DNA of 32,437 nt from CAITSH01 sp964385505 (GTDB lineage Bacteria; Pseudomonadota; Gammaproteobacteria; Burkholderiales; SG8-39). This document shows, piece after piece, positions 24,847-32,195 of this stretch (position 1 is its first letter; every line of letters begins with the position of its first letter). Below the pieces are notes generated by a model that did not search any database, was not told the origin of the DNA, and worked only from the letters and a program-made list of their open reading frames with translations. Location: assembly GCA_964385505.1 (NCBI GenBank), contig CAYLPI010000027.1, forward strand, positions 1-32,437. The letters are read 5' to 3'. The translations under genes and the position numbers were made by a program.

Positions 24847-26522
24847 ACACCCCCGCCGAAGCGGCAAGCCTTGCCGCGCCGCTGCTGTTCGATACCCATC
24901 CGGAACGCTACGCCCACTGGAACCTAACGTTCGAGGGCGAGACCGCCACCCTCGCCATGAACGTCAACGAGGACAAGGGTCTCAGACCCGGCTACAAGCT
25001 CAAGCTCAATTCCTACGACCTTGGCGTGGACATCGAACTCTACGATGCGCTCAACCGCATCCGCTTCGAACACCCCGAAGTCAAGGTGGTGGTGCTGACC
25101 AGCGCCAAGGAGCGCATGTTCTGCTCCGGCGCCAACATCTACATGCTCGGGCTCTCCAGCCACGGCTGGAAGGTCAACTTCTGCAAATTCACCAATGAAA
25201 CGCGCAACGGCATTGAGGACTCCAGCCGTGACGGCGGACTGAAGTTCCTGGCCGCAGTCAACGGCGCCTGCGCCGGGGGCGGCTATGAACTGGCCCTCGC
25301 CTGCGACGAGATTTTGATGATAGACGACCGTTCCTCGGCGGTGAGCCTGCCCGAAGTGCCGCTGCTGGGCGTGTTGCCGGGCACCGGCGGCCTGACGCGC
25401 CTCACCGACAAGCGCAAGGTGCGGCGCGACCTCGCCGACGTGTTTTGCACCACCACCGAAGGCGTGAGGGCCGAGCGCGCAAAGCAGTGGAAACTTGTCG
25501 ATCATGTCGCCAAGCCGCAGGTGTTCAAAGATGCAATCAAACAGCATGCCGCAGCGCTGGCGCAACAAAGCAGCCGCCCCGGCAGCGGAAAGGGCGCAGT
25601 GCTAACTCCTGTGTCGCGTACTGCCCATGACAATGGCTACCATTACACGCACGTCGAGGTCGCGATAGACCGCAACGCGCGAACCGCAAGCCTGACCGTG
25701 TCCGCGCCCGCCGATGCCGGCCCGAAGGATGTCGCCGGCATTCACGCCGCAGGCGCCGCCTGGTGGCCGCTGGCGATGGCGCGCGAGCTTGACGACGCCA
25801 TACTGATGCTGCGCACCAATCACACCGAGATCGGCACCTGGCTGCTGCGCACGCGCGGTGATGCCGCGGTGGCGCTGGCCATCGACGCCACGCTGCAACG
25901 GCACGCATCCGACTGGCTGGTCAGGGAAACCACAGCATTGCTGCGCCGCACCCTCGCCCGCATCGACGTCTCTTCGCGCACGCTGTTCGCCATCATCGAC
26001 CAGGACTCGTGTTTTGCCGGCAGCCTCGCCGAACTGGCCTTCGCCTGCGACCGCAGCTACATGCTGGCCCTGCCGGACGGCGAAGCCGGTGCGCCACAAC
26101 TCACGCTGTCCGAAATGAACTTCGGTACTTATCCGGAAGTGAACGGGCTGACGCGCCTCGCCACGCGCTTTTGCGCTGATGCCGCGGCGGTGTCGGCTTT
26201 GCGCGCGCACATCGGCCGGCCGATTGGCGCCGCCGAAGCCGAAAGCCTCGGCCTCATCACCTACGCGCCCGACGACCTCGACTGGGAAGAGGAGGTGCGC
26301 ATCGCCATCGAGGAGCGCGCCAGCCTGTCACCCGATGCACTGACCGGCATGGAAGCCTCGCTGCGTTTCGGCGGCGCCGAAACCATGGAGACACGCATTT
26401 TCGGCCGCCTGTCGGCGTGGCAGAACTGGATATTCATCCGCCCCAACGCCGTCGGCGAAGCCGGCGCGCTCAAGGTATTCGGCACCGGGTCGAAAGCAAA
26501 ATTCAATTGGGAAAGAATCTAA
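24843..26522 (+). CDS. boxC: Benzoyl-CoA-dihydrodiol lyase BoxC
   Basis: The 559-residue protein has two crotonase-like parts: FCSGANIYMLG and AAVNGACAGGGYELALACDE in the first, and CFAGSLAELAFACDRSYML in the second. Length and order match BoxC (about 550 residues). BoxC opens 2,3-epoxybenzoyl-CoA hydrolytically to 3,4-dehydroadipyl-CoA semialdehyde and formate. The start overlaps the boxR stop (ATGA), showing translational coupling with its regulator. A repeat element separates it from boxB. Confidence 0.95.
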   Translation: MNTPAEAASLAAPLLFDTHPERYAHWNLTFEGETATLAMNVNEDKGLRPGYKLKLNSYDLGVDIELYDALNRIRFEHPEVKVVVLTSAKERMFCSGANIYMLGLSSHGWKVNFCKFTNETRNGIEDSSRDGGLKFLAAVNGACAGGGYELALACDEILMIDDRSSAVSLPEVPLLGVLPGTGGLTRLTDKRKVRRDLADVFCTTTEGVRAERAKQWKLVDHVAKPQVFKDAIKQHAAALAQQSSRPGSGKGAVLTPVSRTAHDNGYHYTHVEVAIDRNARTASLTVSAPADAGPKDVAGIHAAGAAWWPLAMARELDDAILMLRTNHTEIGTWLLRTRGDAAVALAIDATLQRHASDWLVRETTALLRRTLARIDVSSRTLFAIIDQDSCFAGSLAELAFACDRSYMLALPDGEAGAPQLTLSEMNFGTYPEVNGLTRLATRFCADAAAVSALRAHIGRPIGAAEAESLGLITYAPDDLDWEEEVRIAIEERASLSPDALTGMEASLRFGGAETMETRIFGRLSAWQNWIFIRPNAVGEAGALKVFGTGSKAKFNWERI

Positions 26523-26535
26523 GGCAAAAGCATGT

Positions 26536-26623
<88 letters not shown>

Positions 26624-26644
26624 AGGTTTTGACCTTCCGGAGCA

Positions 26645-28060
26645 ATGACCATGACAATCAATTACAGCGAAAAAATCCCCAACAACGTCAACCTGTCCAA
26701 CGACAAGACGCTGCAGCGCGCGCTCGAGCATTGGCAACCGGCGTTTCTCGACTGGTGGCGCGACATGGGGCCGCATGATTTCGCTTCGTCCGAAGTGTAC
26801 CTGCGCACCGCCGTCGGCGTCGATGCCGAAGGCTGGGCGCAATATGGCGCGGTGAAAATGCCCGATTACCGCTGGGGCATATTCCTTGCCGATCAGGTCG
26901 AGAACCGCACCATCGGCTTTGGCGATTCCTTCGGCAAGCCGGTATGGCAGCAGGTGCCGGGCGAATACCGCTCGCAGTTCCGCCGCATCATCGTCACCCA
27001 GGGCGACACCGAGCCCGCTTCGGTCGAACAGCAGCACCTGCTCGGCCACACCTGCCCTTCGCTGTATGACTTGCGCAACCTCTTCCAGGTCAATGTCGAG
27101 GAAGGCCGCCATCTGTGGGCCATGGTGTATCTGCTGCATGCTTATTTTGGCCGCGACGGCCGCGAAGAAGCGGAGGAATTGCTGGCGCGTCATTCGGGCG
27201 ACGTCGACAAGCCGCGCATCCTCGGCACCTTCAACGAGCCGATTTCCGACTGGCTGTCGTTTTTCTGCTTCACCTACTTCACCGATCGTGACGGCAAGTT
27301 CCAACTGAAAAGCCTGGCCGAGTCGGCCTTCGATCCGCTGTCGCGCACCTGCCGCTTCATGCTGACCGAGGAAGCCCACCACATGTTCGTCGGCGAGACC
27401 GGCATCGGCCGCGTGGTTCGCCGTACACTGGAAGTGATGACGGAACTGGGCACCGACGACACGGCGGCGATCCGCCGCGCCGGCGCCATCGATCTGCCGT
27501 TGCTGCAAAAATATCTCAACTTCTGGTTCACCTCCTCGCTCGACCTGTTCGGCTCCGAGGTCTCGTCCAACGCCGCGACCTCGTTTGCCAGCGGTATCAA
27601 GGGCCGCCCCGACGAAGCCAACTACACCGACCACATCTGCACCGATGCGACATTCGATCTCGACGGTCCCAAGGGCCACGAAACGGTGGCGATGCGCAAT
27701 GCCATGAATGAAGTGACGCGCATCGCCTATGTGAAGGACTGCGAAATCGGCGTCAAGCGCTGGAACATGCAGATCAAGCGCGCCGGCTACGACCAGGCCC
27801 TCACCCTGCCTTCAACGCATTTTCGCCGCAGCATCGGCGTCTGGGCCGGCGTGCCGACCACACCCGAGGGAGAAATCATCAGCCGCGAGGAATTCGACAA
27901 GGCCATCAGCGACTGGATCCCCACCGAAGCGGACCGCACTTACGTCAAAAGCCTGATGAAGCGCGTCACCGAGCCGGGGAAAATGGCCGGCTGGGTGGCG
28001 CCGCCGGATCGCGGTATCAATAACCTGGCGGTTGATTACGAATACGTGCGTCTCAACTGA
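26645..28060 (+). CDS. boxB: Benzoyl-CoA 2,3-epoxidase oxygenase component BoxB
   Basis: The 471-residue protein has the ferritin-like diiron fold. ExxH motifs are EGRH (E153, H156) and EEAHH (E243, H246), with E123 and D214 as further likely ligands. BoxB, with an NADPH-supplied reductase (BoxA), adds one oxygen atom to benzoyl-CoA to form the 2,3-epoxide. GGAGC 6 bases upstream favours ATG 26645 over ATG 26651. boxA, usually adjacent, is not in the window. A terminator follows the stop. Confidence 0.95.
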   Translation: MTMTINYSEKIPNNVNLSNDKTLQRALEHWQPAFLDWWRDMGPHDFASSEVYLRTAVGVDAEGWAQYGAVKMPDYRWGIFLADQVENRTIGFGDSFGKPVWQQVPGEYRSQFRRIIVTQGDTEPASVEQQHLLGHTCPSLYDLRNLFQVNVEEGRHLWAMVYLLHAYFGRDGREEAEELLARHSGDVDKPRILGTFNEPISDWLSFFCFTYFTDRDGKFQLKSLAESAFDPLSRTCRFMLTEEAHHMFVGETGIGRVVRRTLEVMTELGTDDTAAIRRAGAIDLPLLQKYLNFWFTSSLDLFGSEVSSNAATSFASGIKGRPDEANYTDHICTDATFDLDGPKGHETVAMRNAMNEVTRIAYVKDCEIGVKRWNMQIKRAGYDQALTLPSTHFRRSIGVWAGVPTTPEGEIISREEFDKAISDWIPTEADRTYVKSLMKRVTEPGKMAGWVAPPDRGINNLAVDYEYVRLN

Positions 28061-28086
28061 GGCCGGCACATGGTAAAGGTGAACGC

Positions 28087-28114
28087 AAAGCCCTGCAGCC
28101 TGCAGGGCTTTTTT
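28087..28114 (+). terminator. Rho-independent terminator after boxB
   Basis: AAAGCCCTGCA (28087-28097) and TGCAGGGCTTT (28101-28111) form a perfect 11-bp stem with a 3-base loop, followed by three further T. It ends the boxR-boxC-boxB transcript. Confidence 0.9.
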
Positions 28115-28137
28115 ACGTCCGCGTATTTCCAGCAGAA

Positions 28138-28151
28138 TTGATCTGCATCAA
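28138..28151 (+). promoter_or_regulatory. FNR/DNR box upstream of nnrS
   Basis: TTGATCTGCATCAA is a perfect TTGAT-N4-ATCAA palindrome, the shared site of FNR, ANR, DNR and NnrR. It lies 85 bases before the nnrS ATG. nnrS genes are classic targets of nitric-oxide-responsive DNR/NnrR regulators. Confidence 0.85.
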
Positions 28152-28235
28152 CGTGACGCATATCCCCCGAACCTAAGCTGAACGCGCGCTGGCACAAGCT
28201 GGCGCGATCACCCGAATGATTTACCCATCAAGCCG

Positions 28236-29438
28236 ATGAAGCAGACCGTGTTGCAGCCACCCGCTCCTGTCGCCCAGACGAAGCCGTCGGCGCTGTGGGC
28301 TCTCGGCTTTCGCCCTTTTTACCTGCTTGCCGCCATCTTCGCCGCTCTCGGCATGTTTACCTGGATCGCACAATTTTCCGGCTGGACCGGAAACCTGATG
28401 CTGCTGCGCGGGCCGCTATGGCACGCGCATGAAATGATTTTCGGCTATGCCTTCGCCGTCATCGTCGGGTTCCTCTTCACCGCCGGGCGCAACTGGACCG
28501 GCCAGCCGACACCGACAGGCGGCACGCTCGCCCTGATCGCCTCCCTGTGGCTGGCCGCGCGGGTGCTGGTGTTACTGCCCTGGACATTCGCCGCCCTCGC
28601 CGCGGCGGCTGCCGACACCGCTTTCGCGCTCGCCGCCGCAGCCGGTCTCGCCATACCGCTGCTCAAAAGCAAAAACCGCCGCAATTACTTTTTTGTCTTG
28701 CTGCTCGTCGCGCTTGGCACCGGCAATCTCGCCTTTCATCTCGCCATGGCCGGACTTTTAAACTTTCCGGTGCAGCGCGCATTGCAACTGGGCCTCGACC
28801 TGGTGTTGTTCATCATGGTGGTGATGGGCGGCAGGGTGATTCCGATGTTCTCCGCCAACGGCGCTCCGGGCAGCCAGCCGGTGCGCGTGGCCTGGCTCGA
28901 ACATGTTTCGCTTGCCACTGTGCTCATGCTGATTGCCGCAGAGCTGATTGGCGCGCCGGCAGCGGCAACCGGAACCCTTGCCGGCATCGCCGGACTGAGC
29001 AACGCGGCGCGCCTTGCCTTGTGGCAACCCTGGCGCACGCTGGAAAAGCCCCTCGTCTGGATTCTGCACGCCTCCTACGCCTGGATTGCGCTGAGCCTGC
29101 TGCTGCGTGCAATGGCTGCGATGGACCTGCTGGCGGCCAACCTCGCCACCCACGCCTTCACCGTCGGCGCCGTGGGCGGACTCACCCTGGGAATGATGAC
29201 GCGCACGGCGCGCGGCCACAGCGGCCTGCGCCTCGAGCCCGGCAAGATGGAAACGACCGCCTTCCTGCTGGTGCAGCTTGCCGCACTCGCGCGCGTATTC
29301 GTTCCGCTGGCGTTTCCGGCGCAATATCTCAACGCGGTAATCGCATCCGGACTGCTCTGGAGCATCGCCTTCGCCCTGTTCGTGATTAAATTCTATCCAA
29401 TCCTCCTGACCCCGCGCATTGACGGGCGAGAGGGCTGA
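28236..29438 (+). CDS. nnrS: NnrS family haem-containing membrane protein
   Basis: The 400-residue integral membrane protein has about twelve hydrophobic segments. It carries GFRPFYLLAA near the start and WHAHEMIFGYAFAVIVGFL with the histidines of the NnrS family, and later HAFTVGAVGGLTLGMMTRTARGHSG. NnrS is a haem and copper containing membrane protein linked to nitric-oxide stress and denitrification. The upstream FNR/DNR box fits. It is in a row with a MBL-fold gene 20 bases downstream. Confidence 0.92.
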   Translation: MKQTVLQPPAPVAQTKPSALWALGFRPFYLLAAIFAALGMFTWIAQFSGWTGNLMLLRGPLWHAHEMIFGYAFAVIVGFLFTAGRNWTGQPTPTGGTLALIASLWLAARVLVLLPWTFAALAAAAADTAFALAAAAGLAIPLLKSKNRRNYFFVLLLVALGTGNLAFHLAMAGLLNFPVQRALQLGLDLVLFIMVVMGGRVIPMFSANGAPGSQPVRVAWLEHVSLATVLMLIAAELIGAPAAATGTLAGIAGLSNAARLALWQPWRTLEKPLVWILHASYAWIALSLLLRAMAAMDLLAANLATHAFTVGAVGGLTLGMMTRTARGHSGLRLEPGKMETTAFLLVQLAALARVFVPLAFPAQYLNAVIASGLLWSIAFALFVIKFYPILLTPRIDGREG

Positions 29439-29458
29439 CGCAGAGGACGGGAGCAAAT

Positions 29459-30817
29459 TTGAAACTGCAATTTCTCGGTGCGACAGGCACCGTATCCGGT
29501 TCGAAGTATCTGCTCGAGCACGGCGGCTGTCGCATCCTCGTTGATTGCGGCCTGTTCCAGGGCTACAAGCAATTGCGCCTGCGCAACTGGTCGCCCTTGC
29601 CGGTCGATCCGAAAAGCATCGACGCAGTCATGCTTACGCACGCACACATCGACCACAGCGGTTACCTGCCGCTCTTGGTACGCAACGGCTTTCGCGGCCG
29701 CATCCATTGCACTGCGGCGACGCGCGACCTGTGCGCCATCCTGCTGCCCGACAGCGCGCGCCTGCAGGAAGAAGAAGCCGAATACGCCAACCGGCACAGC
29801 TTTTCCCGCCACAAGCCGGCGCTGCCGCTGTACACCGAGAAGGATGCACTGCGCTGCCTCAAGCAGTTCAGCACTCACGGCTATGACCTGCCGATCGCGC
29901 TGGGCGAGGGCCTCAGCGCCAGCCTGTCTCCCTCCGGCCACATTCTCGGCTCGGCCTTTGTACGCATCAGCGGCCCTTCCGCTTCCATCCTGTTCTCCGG
30001 CGACCTCGGTCGTCCTGACGACGCCGTCATGCCGGCACCGGCGCGCGTGACCCACGCCGATTTCCTGGTCATCGAATCGACTTACGGCGACCGCAGCCAC
30101 GAGGCCGCCGATCCGCGCCTCAAGCTGGCAGAGGTCATCAACCGCACCGTGGCGCGCAAGGGCGTGCTGATCATCCCCGCCTTTGCCGTCGGACGTACGC
30201 AAAGCCTGCTCTATTACATTCATGCGCTCAAGGCCGCAGGCAGCATCGCCGACACGCCGGTCTATCTCAACAGCCCGATGGCGACCGACGCGACGCACTT
30301 GTTCCGCGCCCACGCGGGTGAGCACCGCCTCGGCGCGGCAGAGTGCGAAGCAATGTGCCGCGCCGCGAAAATCATCAATACCCCGGAAGAATCCAAGGCA
30401 CTGAACCGGCGCAAGGGGCCGATGATCATCATCGCCGGCAGCGGCATGGCGACCGGCGGGCGCGTCACCCACCACCTCACCGCCTTCGCGCCGGATGAGC
30501 GCAATACCATCCTCTTTACCGGCCATCAGGGGGGCGGCACCCGCGGTGCGCGCATCCTTGCCGGGGAACCGAGCGTGAAGATCCACGGCGAAATGGTGCC
30601 GGTGCGCGCCGAAGTGGCCCTCATCAACAACCTGTCTGCGCACGCCGATGCCAATGAAATCATCGGCTGGTTGCGCGGCTTCGAAACACCGCCCAGGCGC
30701 ACCTTCATCACCCACGGCGAACCCGGCCCGGCCGATGCCTTGCGCCAGCGTATCGAGCACGAATTGCACTGGACTTGCGAGGTGCCCGATTACCTGGAAA
30801 GCGTCAGTCTGGACTGA
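29459..30817 (+). CDS. MBL-fold, beta-CASP metallo-hydrolase, RNA-processing exonuclease type
   Basis: The 452-residue protein has metallo-beta-lactamase motif HAHIDHSG (H61, H63, D65, H66), a beta-CASP region and the C-terminal RMMBL-type NNLSAHADANEIIGWLRGF. These are features of the CPSF73/Ysh1-like RNA nuclease family (bacterial relatives are YTH1-like or RNase J-related). The start is TTG 29459 with GGGAG 6 bases upstream. The RNA role is family-level inference; why it follows nnrS is unclear. The gap is 20 bases. Confidence 0.88.
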   Translation: MKLQFLGATGTVSGSKYLLEHGGCRILVDCGLFQGYKQLRLRNWSPLPVDPKSIDAVMLTHAHIDHSGYLPLLVRNGFRGRIHCTAATRDLCAILLPDSARLQEEEAEYANRHSFSRHKPALPLYTEKDALRCLKQFSTHGYDLPIALGEGLSASLSPSGHILGSAFVRISGPSASILFSGDLGRPDDAVMPAPARVTHADFLVIESTYGDRSHEAADPRLKLAEVINRTVARKGVLIIPAFAVGRTQSLLYYIHALKAAGSIADTPVYLNSPMATDATHLFRAHAGEHRLGAAECEAMCRAAKIINTPEESKALNRRKGPMIIIAGSGMATGGRVTHHLTAFAPDERNTILFTGHQGGGTRGARILAGEPSVKIHGEMVPVRAEVALINNLSAHADANEIIGWLRGFETPPRRTFITHGEPGPADALRQRIEHELHWTCEVPDYLESVSLD

Positions 30818-30837
30818 ATCGGACTGCCGACAACATG

Positions 30838-30868
30838 CTGGAAACCCGCGCCAGTCGGGCATTTCCAG
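30838..30868. repeat. REP-like 31-base palindrome, copy B
   Basis: CTGGAAA and TTTCCAG ends are perfectly complementary, with inner CCCG and CGGG arms. It is 31 bases long, like copies A and C, and matches copy C at 25 of 31 positions by hand. It stands 20 bases after the MBL gene stop. Confidence 0.7.
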
Positions 30869-30940
30869 TTGATGGCAGGCGGAAGATTAACCGCGAACCT
30901 GCCCCTGAATGTTCGAGGCTTTCCGACCAACGAGCAGAAA

Positions 30941-30986
30941 GGGTCGGGTTGGCGGTGTCGTCGTGATGAAACCGCCAACCCGACCC
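30941..30986. repeat. Perfect 16-bp inverted repeat
   Basis: GGGTCGGGTTGGCGGT (30941-30956) and ACCGCCAACCCGACCC (30971-30986) are perfectly complementary around a 14-base loop. The loop contains ATG 30966, one candidate start of the downstream ORF. There is no T-run after it. Confidence 0.85.
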
Positions 30987-31298
30987 CATATGTTCCTTCG
31001 TCCTGAAGCCAAAGATGTCGATCGCCACCCCTTGCAGACCACCGACAATGAGGATGAATTCTGGGTCGCGCAGGCGCGGCGCGCCAATGAACTTCTCGAT
31101 GGCAGCCGGTTTTCCGCGCCGGTCGTCTCCGCCAGTGAGGCCATCGCCAGGATGAACACCGTGGACCCGGAGGTGTTTGTCGAATCCAAGCGCTGGATGG
31201 CGCAGCAAAGTGACCGGGAGGAGGAAAAACGCTCACGCGACCTTCGACAAGCCGACATCGTCGAAGAAATAGCCAAAACACGTTTAGCCAAGCGCTAG
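30966..31298 (+). CDS. Unrecognised small protein, hydrophilic and charged
   Basis: I do not recognise the product. From ATG 30966 it has 110 residues; other in-frame starts are ATG 30909 (129 residues) and ATG 30990. No convincing ribosome site precedes any of them. The protein is soluble, with a C-terminal half rich in Glu, Arg and Lys (SDREEEKRSRDLRQADIVEE), which may form a helix. A second small ORF starts 27 bases after its stop, so the two could be a pair. GC is lower and codon use less GC-rich at third positions than in neighbouring genes, suggesting accessory DNA. Confidence 0.45.
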   Translation: MKPPTRPHMFLRPEAKDVDRHPLQTTDNEDEFWVAQARRANELLDGSRFSAPVVSASEAIARMNTVDPEVFVESKRWMAQQSDREEEKRSRDLRQADIVEEIAKTRLAKR

Positions 31299-31325
31299 GT
31301 ACCTCAATCAAAAATCAAGAAAGCC

Positions 31326-31553
31326 ATGTCTCTTTTCTGCCTGACACAGCAAGCGGCGGCAAAGCGCATGGGCCTGAAGCAGGCCAATGGCTCCGCTGAT
31401 CTTTTGCCGGATCTGTTTCTTGGACTTTGCTCCAACGATCCAGGGGTTGATCTTGCGGGTCAAGACTCGACAATTTATTTCACGAAAACACATATCGCTG
31501 ATTTGAAGGCAGTTGTCGGTATGGATGATTCAAAAAGCGACGAGGACGAATGA
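31326..31553 (+). CDS. Unrecognised small acidic protein
   Basis: I do not recognise this 75-residue product. It begins MSLFCLTQQAAAKRMGLKQA and ends in an acidic tail (DDSKSDEDE). GC is near 50%, clearly below the rest of the window. AAGAAAG upstream of the ATG is a weak ribosome site. It follows the other unknown ORF by 27 bases in the same orientation. A small two-gene module is conceivable, but no toxin or antitoxin signature was recognised. Confidence 0.4.
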   Translation: MSLFCLTQQAAAKRMGLKQANGSADLLPDLFLGLCSNDPGVDLAGQDSTIYFTKTHIADLKAVVGMDDSKSDEDE

Positions 31554-31766
31554 CCGCAGTCAGAGAACCGGAACGCCAAAACCAAAACTCGCGCAGGCAC
31601 GCTGCTTCGCGAAGAGCTCGGCTATCGCCATCTAGTTCGTAATCGGGGACGGACGTTCCCCCTATCGGACAGTCGGACTCCAATGCCCCGGCTTCCTGAT
31701 CTGCAGGTGGTGGCGGACGATATCCGCGAGATGCATGCCGCCGCTATAGACTGTTCATGCAATCGA

Positions 31767-31797
31767 CTGAAAACCCGCGCCAATCGTGGCTTTGCAG
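31767..31797. repeat. REP-like 31-base palindrome, copy C
   Basis: It begins CTGAAAACCCGC and ends GTGGCTTTGCAG, is 31 bases long, and matches copy B at 25 and copy A at 23 of 31 positions by hand alignment. Confidence 0.65.
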
Positions 31798-31827
31798 CAT
31801 ATTGCCGTGACGGAATTTGACCGCGAC

Positions 31828-31858
31828 AGCAGATTCCTCGCGGCGCCCCGAACGACAG
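31828..31858. repeat. Half-element related to the repeat at 17988-18066
   Basis: This 31-base stretch matches 18037-18067 at 25 of 31 positions, starting with identical AGCAGATTCCTCG and ending with GACAG. The left arm of the palindrome was not found here, so the copy is partial. Confidence 0.55.
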
Positions 31859-31874
31859 GTGGCATAAGTCGGAG

Positions 31875-31905
31875 ACGACTGCGGCGGCATCCCCGCCGCA
31901 GTCGT
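31875..31905. terminator. Perfect 13-bp hairpin, possible terminator
   Basis: ACGACTGCGGCGG (31875-31887) and CCGCCGCAGTCGT (31893-31905) are perfectly complementary around CATCC. Only two T follow before GAT, so termination is possible but not classical. It directly abuts the FNR/DNR-type box. Confidence 0.5.
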
Positions 31906-31946
31906 TTGATCCACGTCAATAGCCGCCTCCCGCCCGGCACTATGAT
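31906..31946 (+). promoter_or_regulatory. FNR/DNR-type promoter for DUF2892-ccoI
   Basis: TTGATCCACGTCAA (31906-31919) matches TTGAT-N4-ATCAA with one mismatch. TATGAT (31941-31946) is a good -10 and would start transcription near 31953, about 40 bases from the box centre, the spacing of class II FNR activation. Confidence 0.75.
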
Positions 31947-31991
31947 TGGCCGTTCGCCCGCCGTGCGGGCCCTCGTATTCTGGAGCAACAC

Positions 31992-32195
31992 ATGAAACCC
32001 AATATCGGCACTACCGACCGCGTCATCCGTATTGTCGGCGGCATCCTCATCATGCTGATTTTTTATGCTTTTCTGCCAGGCGATGCGCGCTGGTTCGGCC
32101 TCCTCGGGCTGATTCCGGTGGCGACCGGGCTGGTGCGCTGGTGCCCGCTGTACGTACCCTTCGGCTTGAGCTCTTGCAAACCCCAGGGCAGATAA
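31992..32195 (+). CDS. DUF2892 family small membrane protein
   Basis: The 67-residue protein begins MKPNIGTTDRVIRIVGGILI and has two membrane segments, then VATGLVRWCPLYVPFGLSSC with the cysteines common in this family (YgaP-like membrane domain). The function is unknown. GGAGCA precedes the ATG by 5 bases. The FNR/DNR-type promoter and the ccoI-like gene immediately downstream suggest expression at low oxygen together with cytochrome oxidase assembly. Confidence 0.85.
   Translation: MKPNIGTTDRVIRIVGGILIMLIFYAFLPGDARWFGLLGLIPVATGLVRWCPLYVPFGLSSCKPQGR

Larger units (their letters stand above)
31554..31991. other. 438-base stretch without a supported gene; repeats and promoter only
   Basis: It holds a REP-like copy (31767-31797), half of another repeat (31828-31858), a strong hairpin (31875-31905) and the FNR/DNR-type promoter of the DUF2892 gene. 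A 45-codon frame at 31683-31820 (MPRLPDLQVVADDIREMHAA) has some coding look and may be a gene remnant, but there is no ribosome site. Confidence 0.5.

Noticed and set aside
31641..31665. Partial palindrome with GGGGAC and GTTCCCC
   Set aside because: A short imperfect match with a bulge and no second copy seen; could be chance in GC-rich DNA.
31683..31820. 45-codon frame starting MPRLPDLQVV
   Set aside because: It has some coding look but no ribosome site, runs through a REP-like copy, and no domain is recognised. Left as a possible remnant in the intergenic note.
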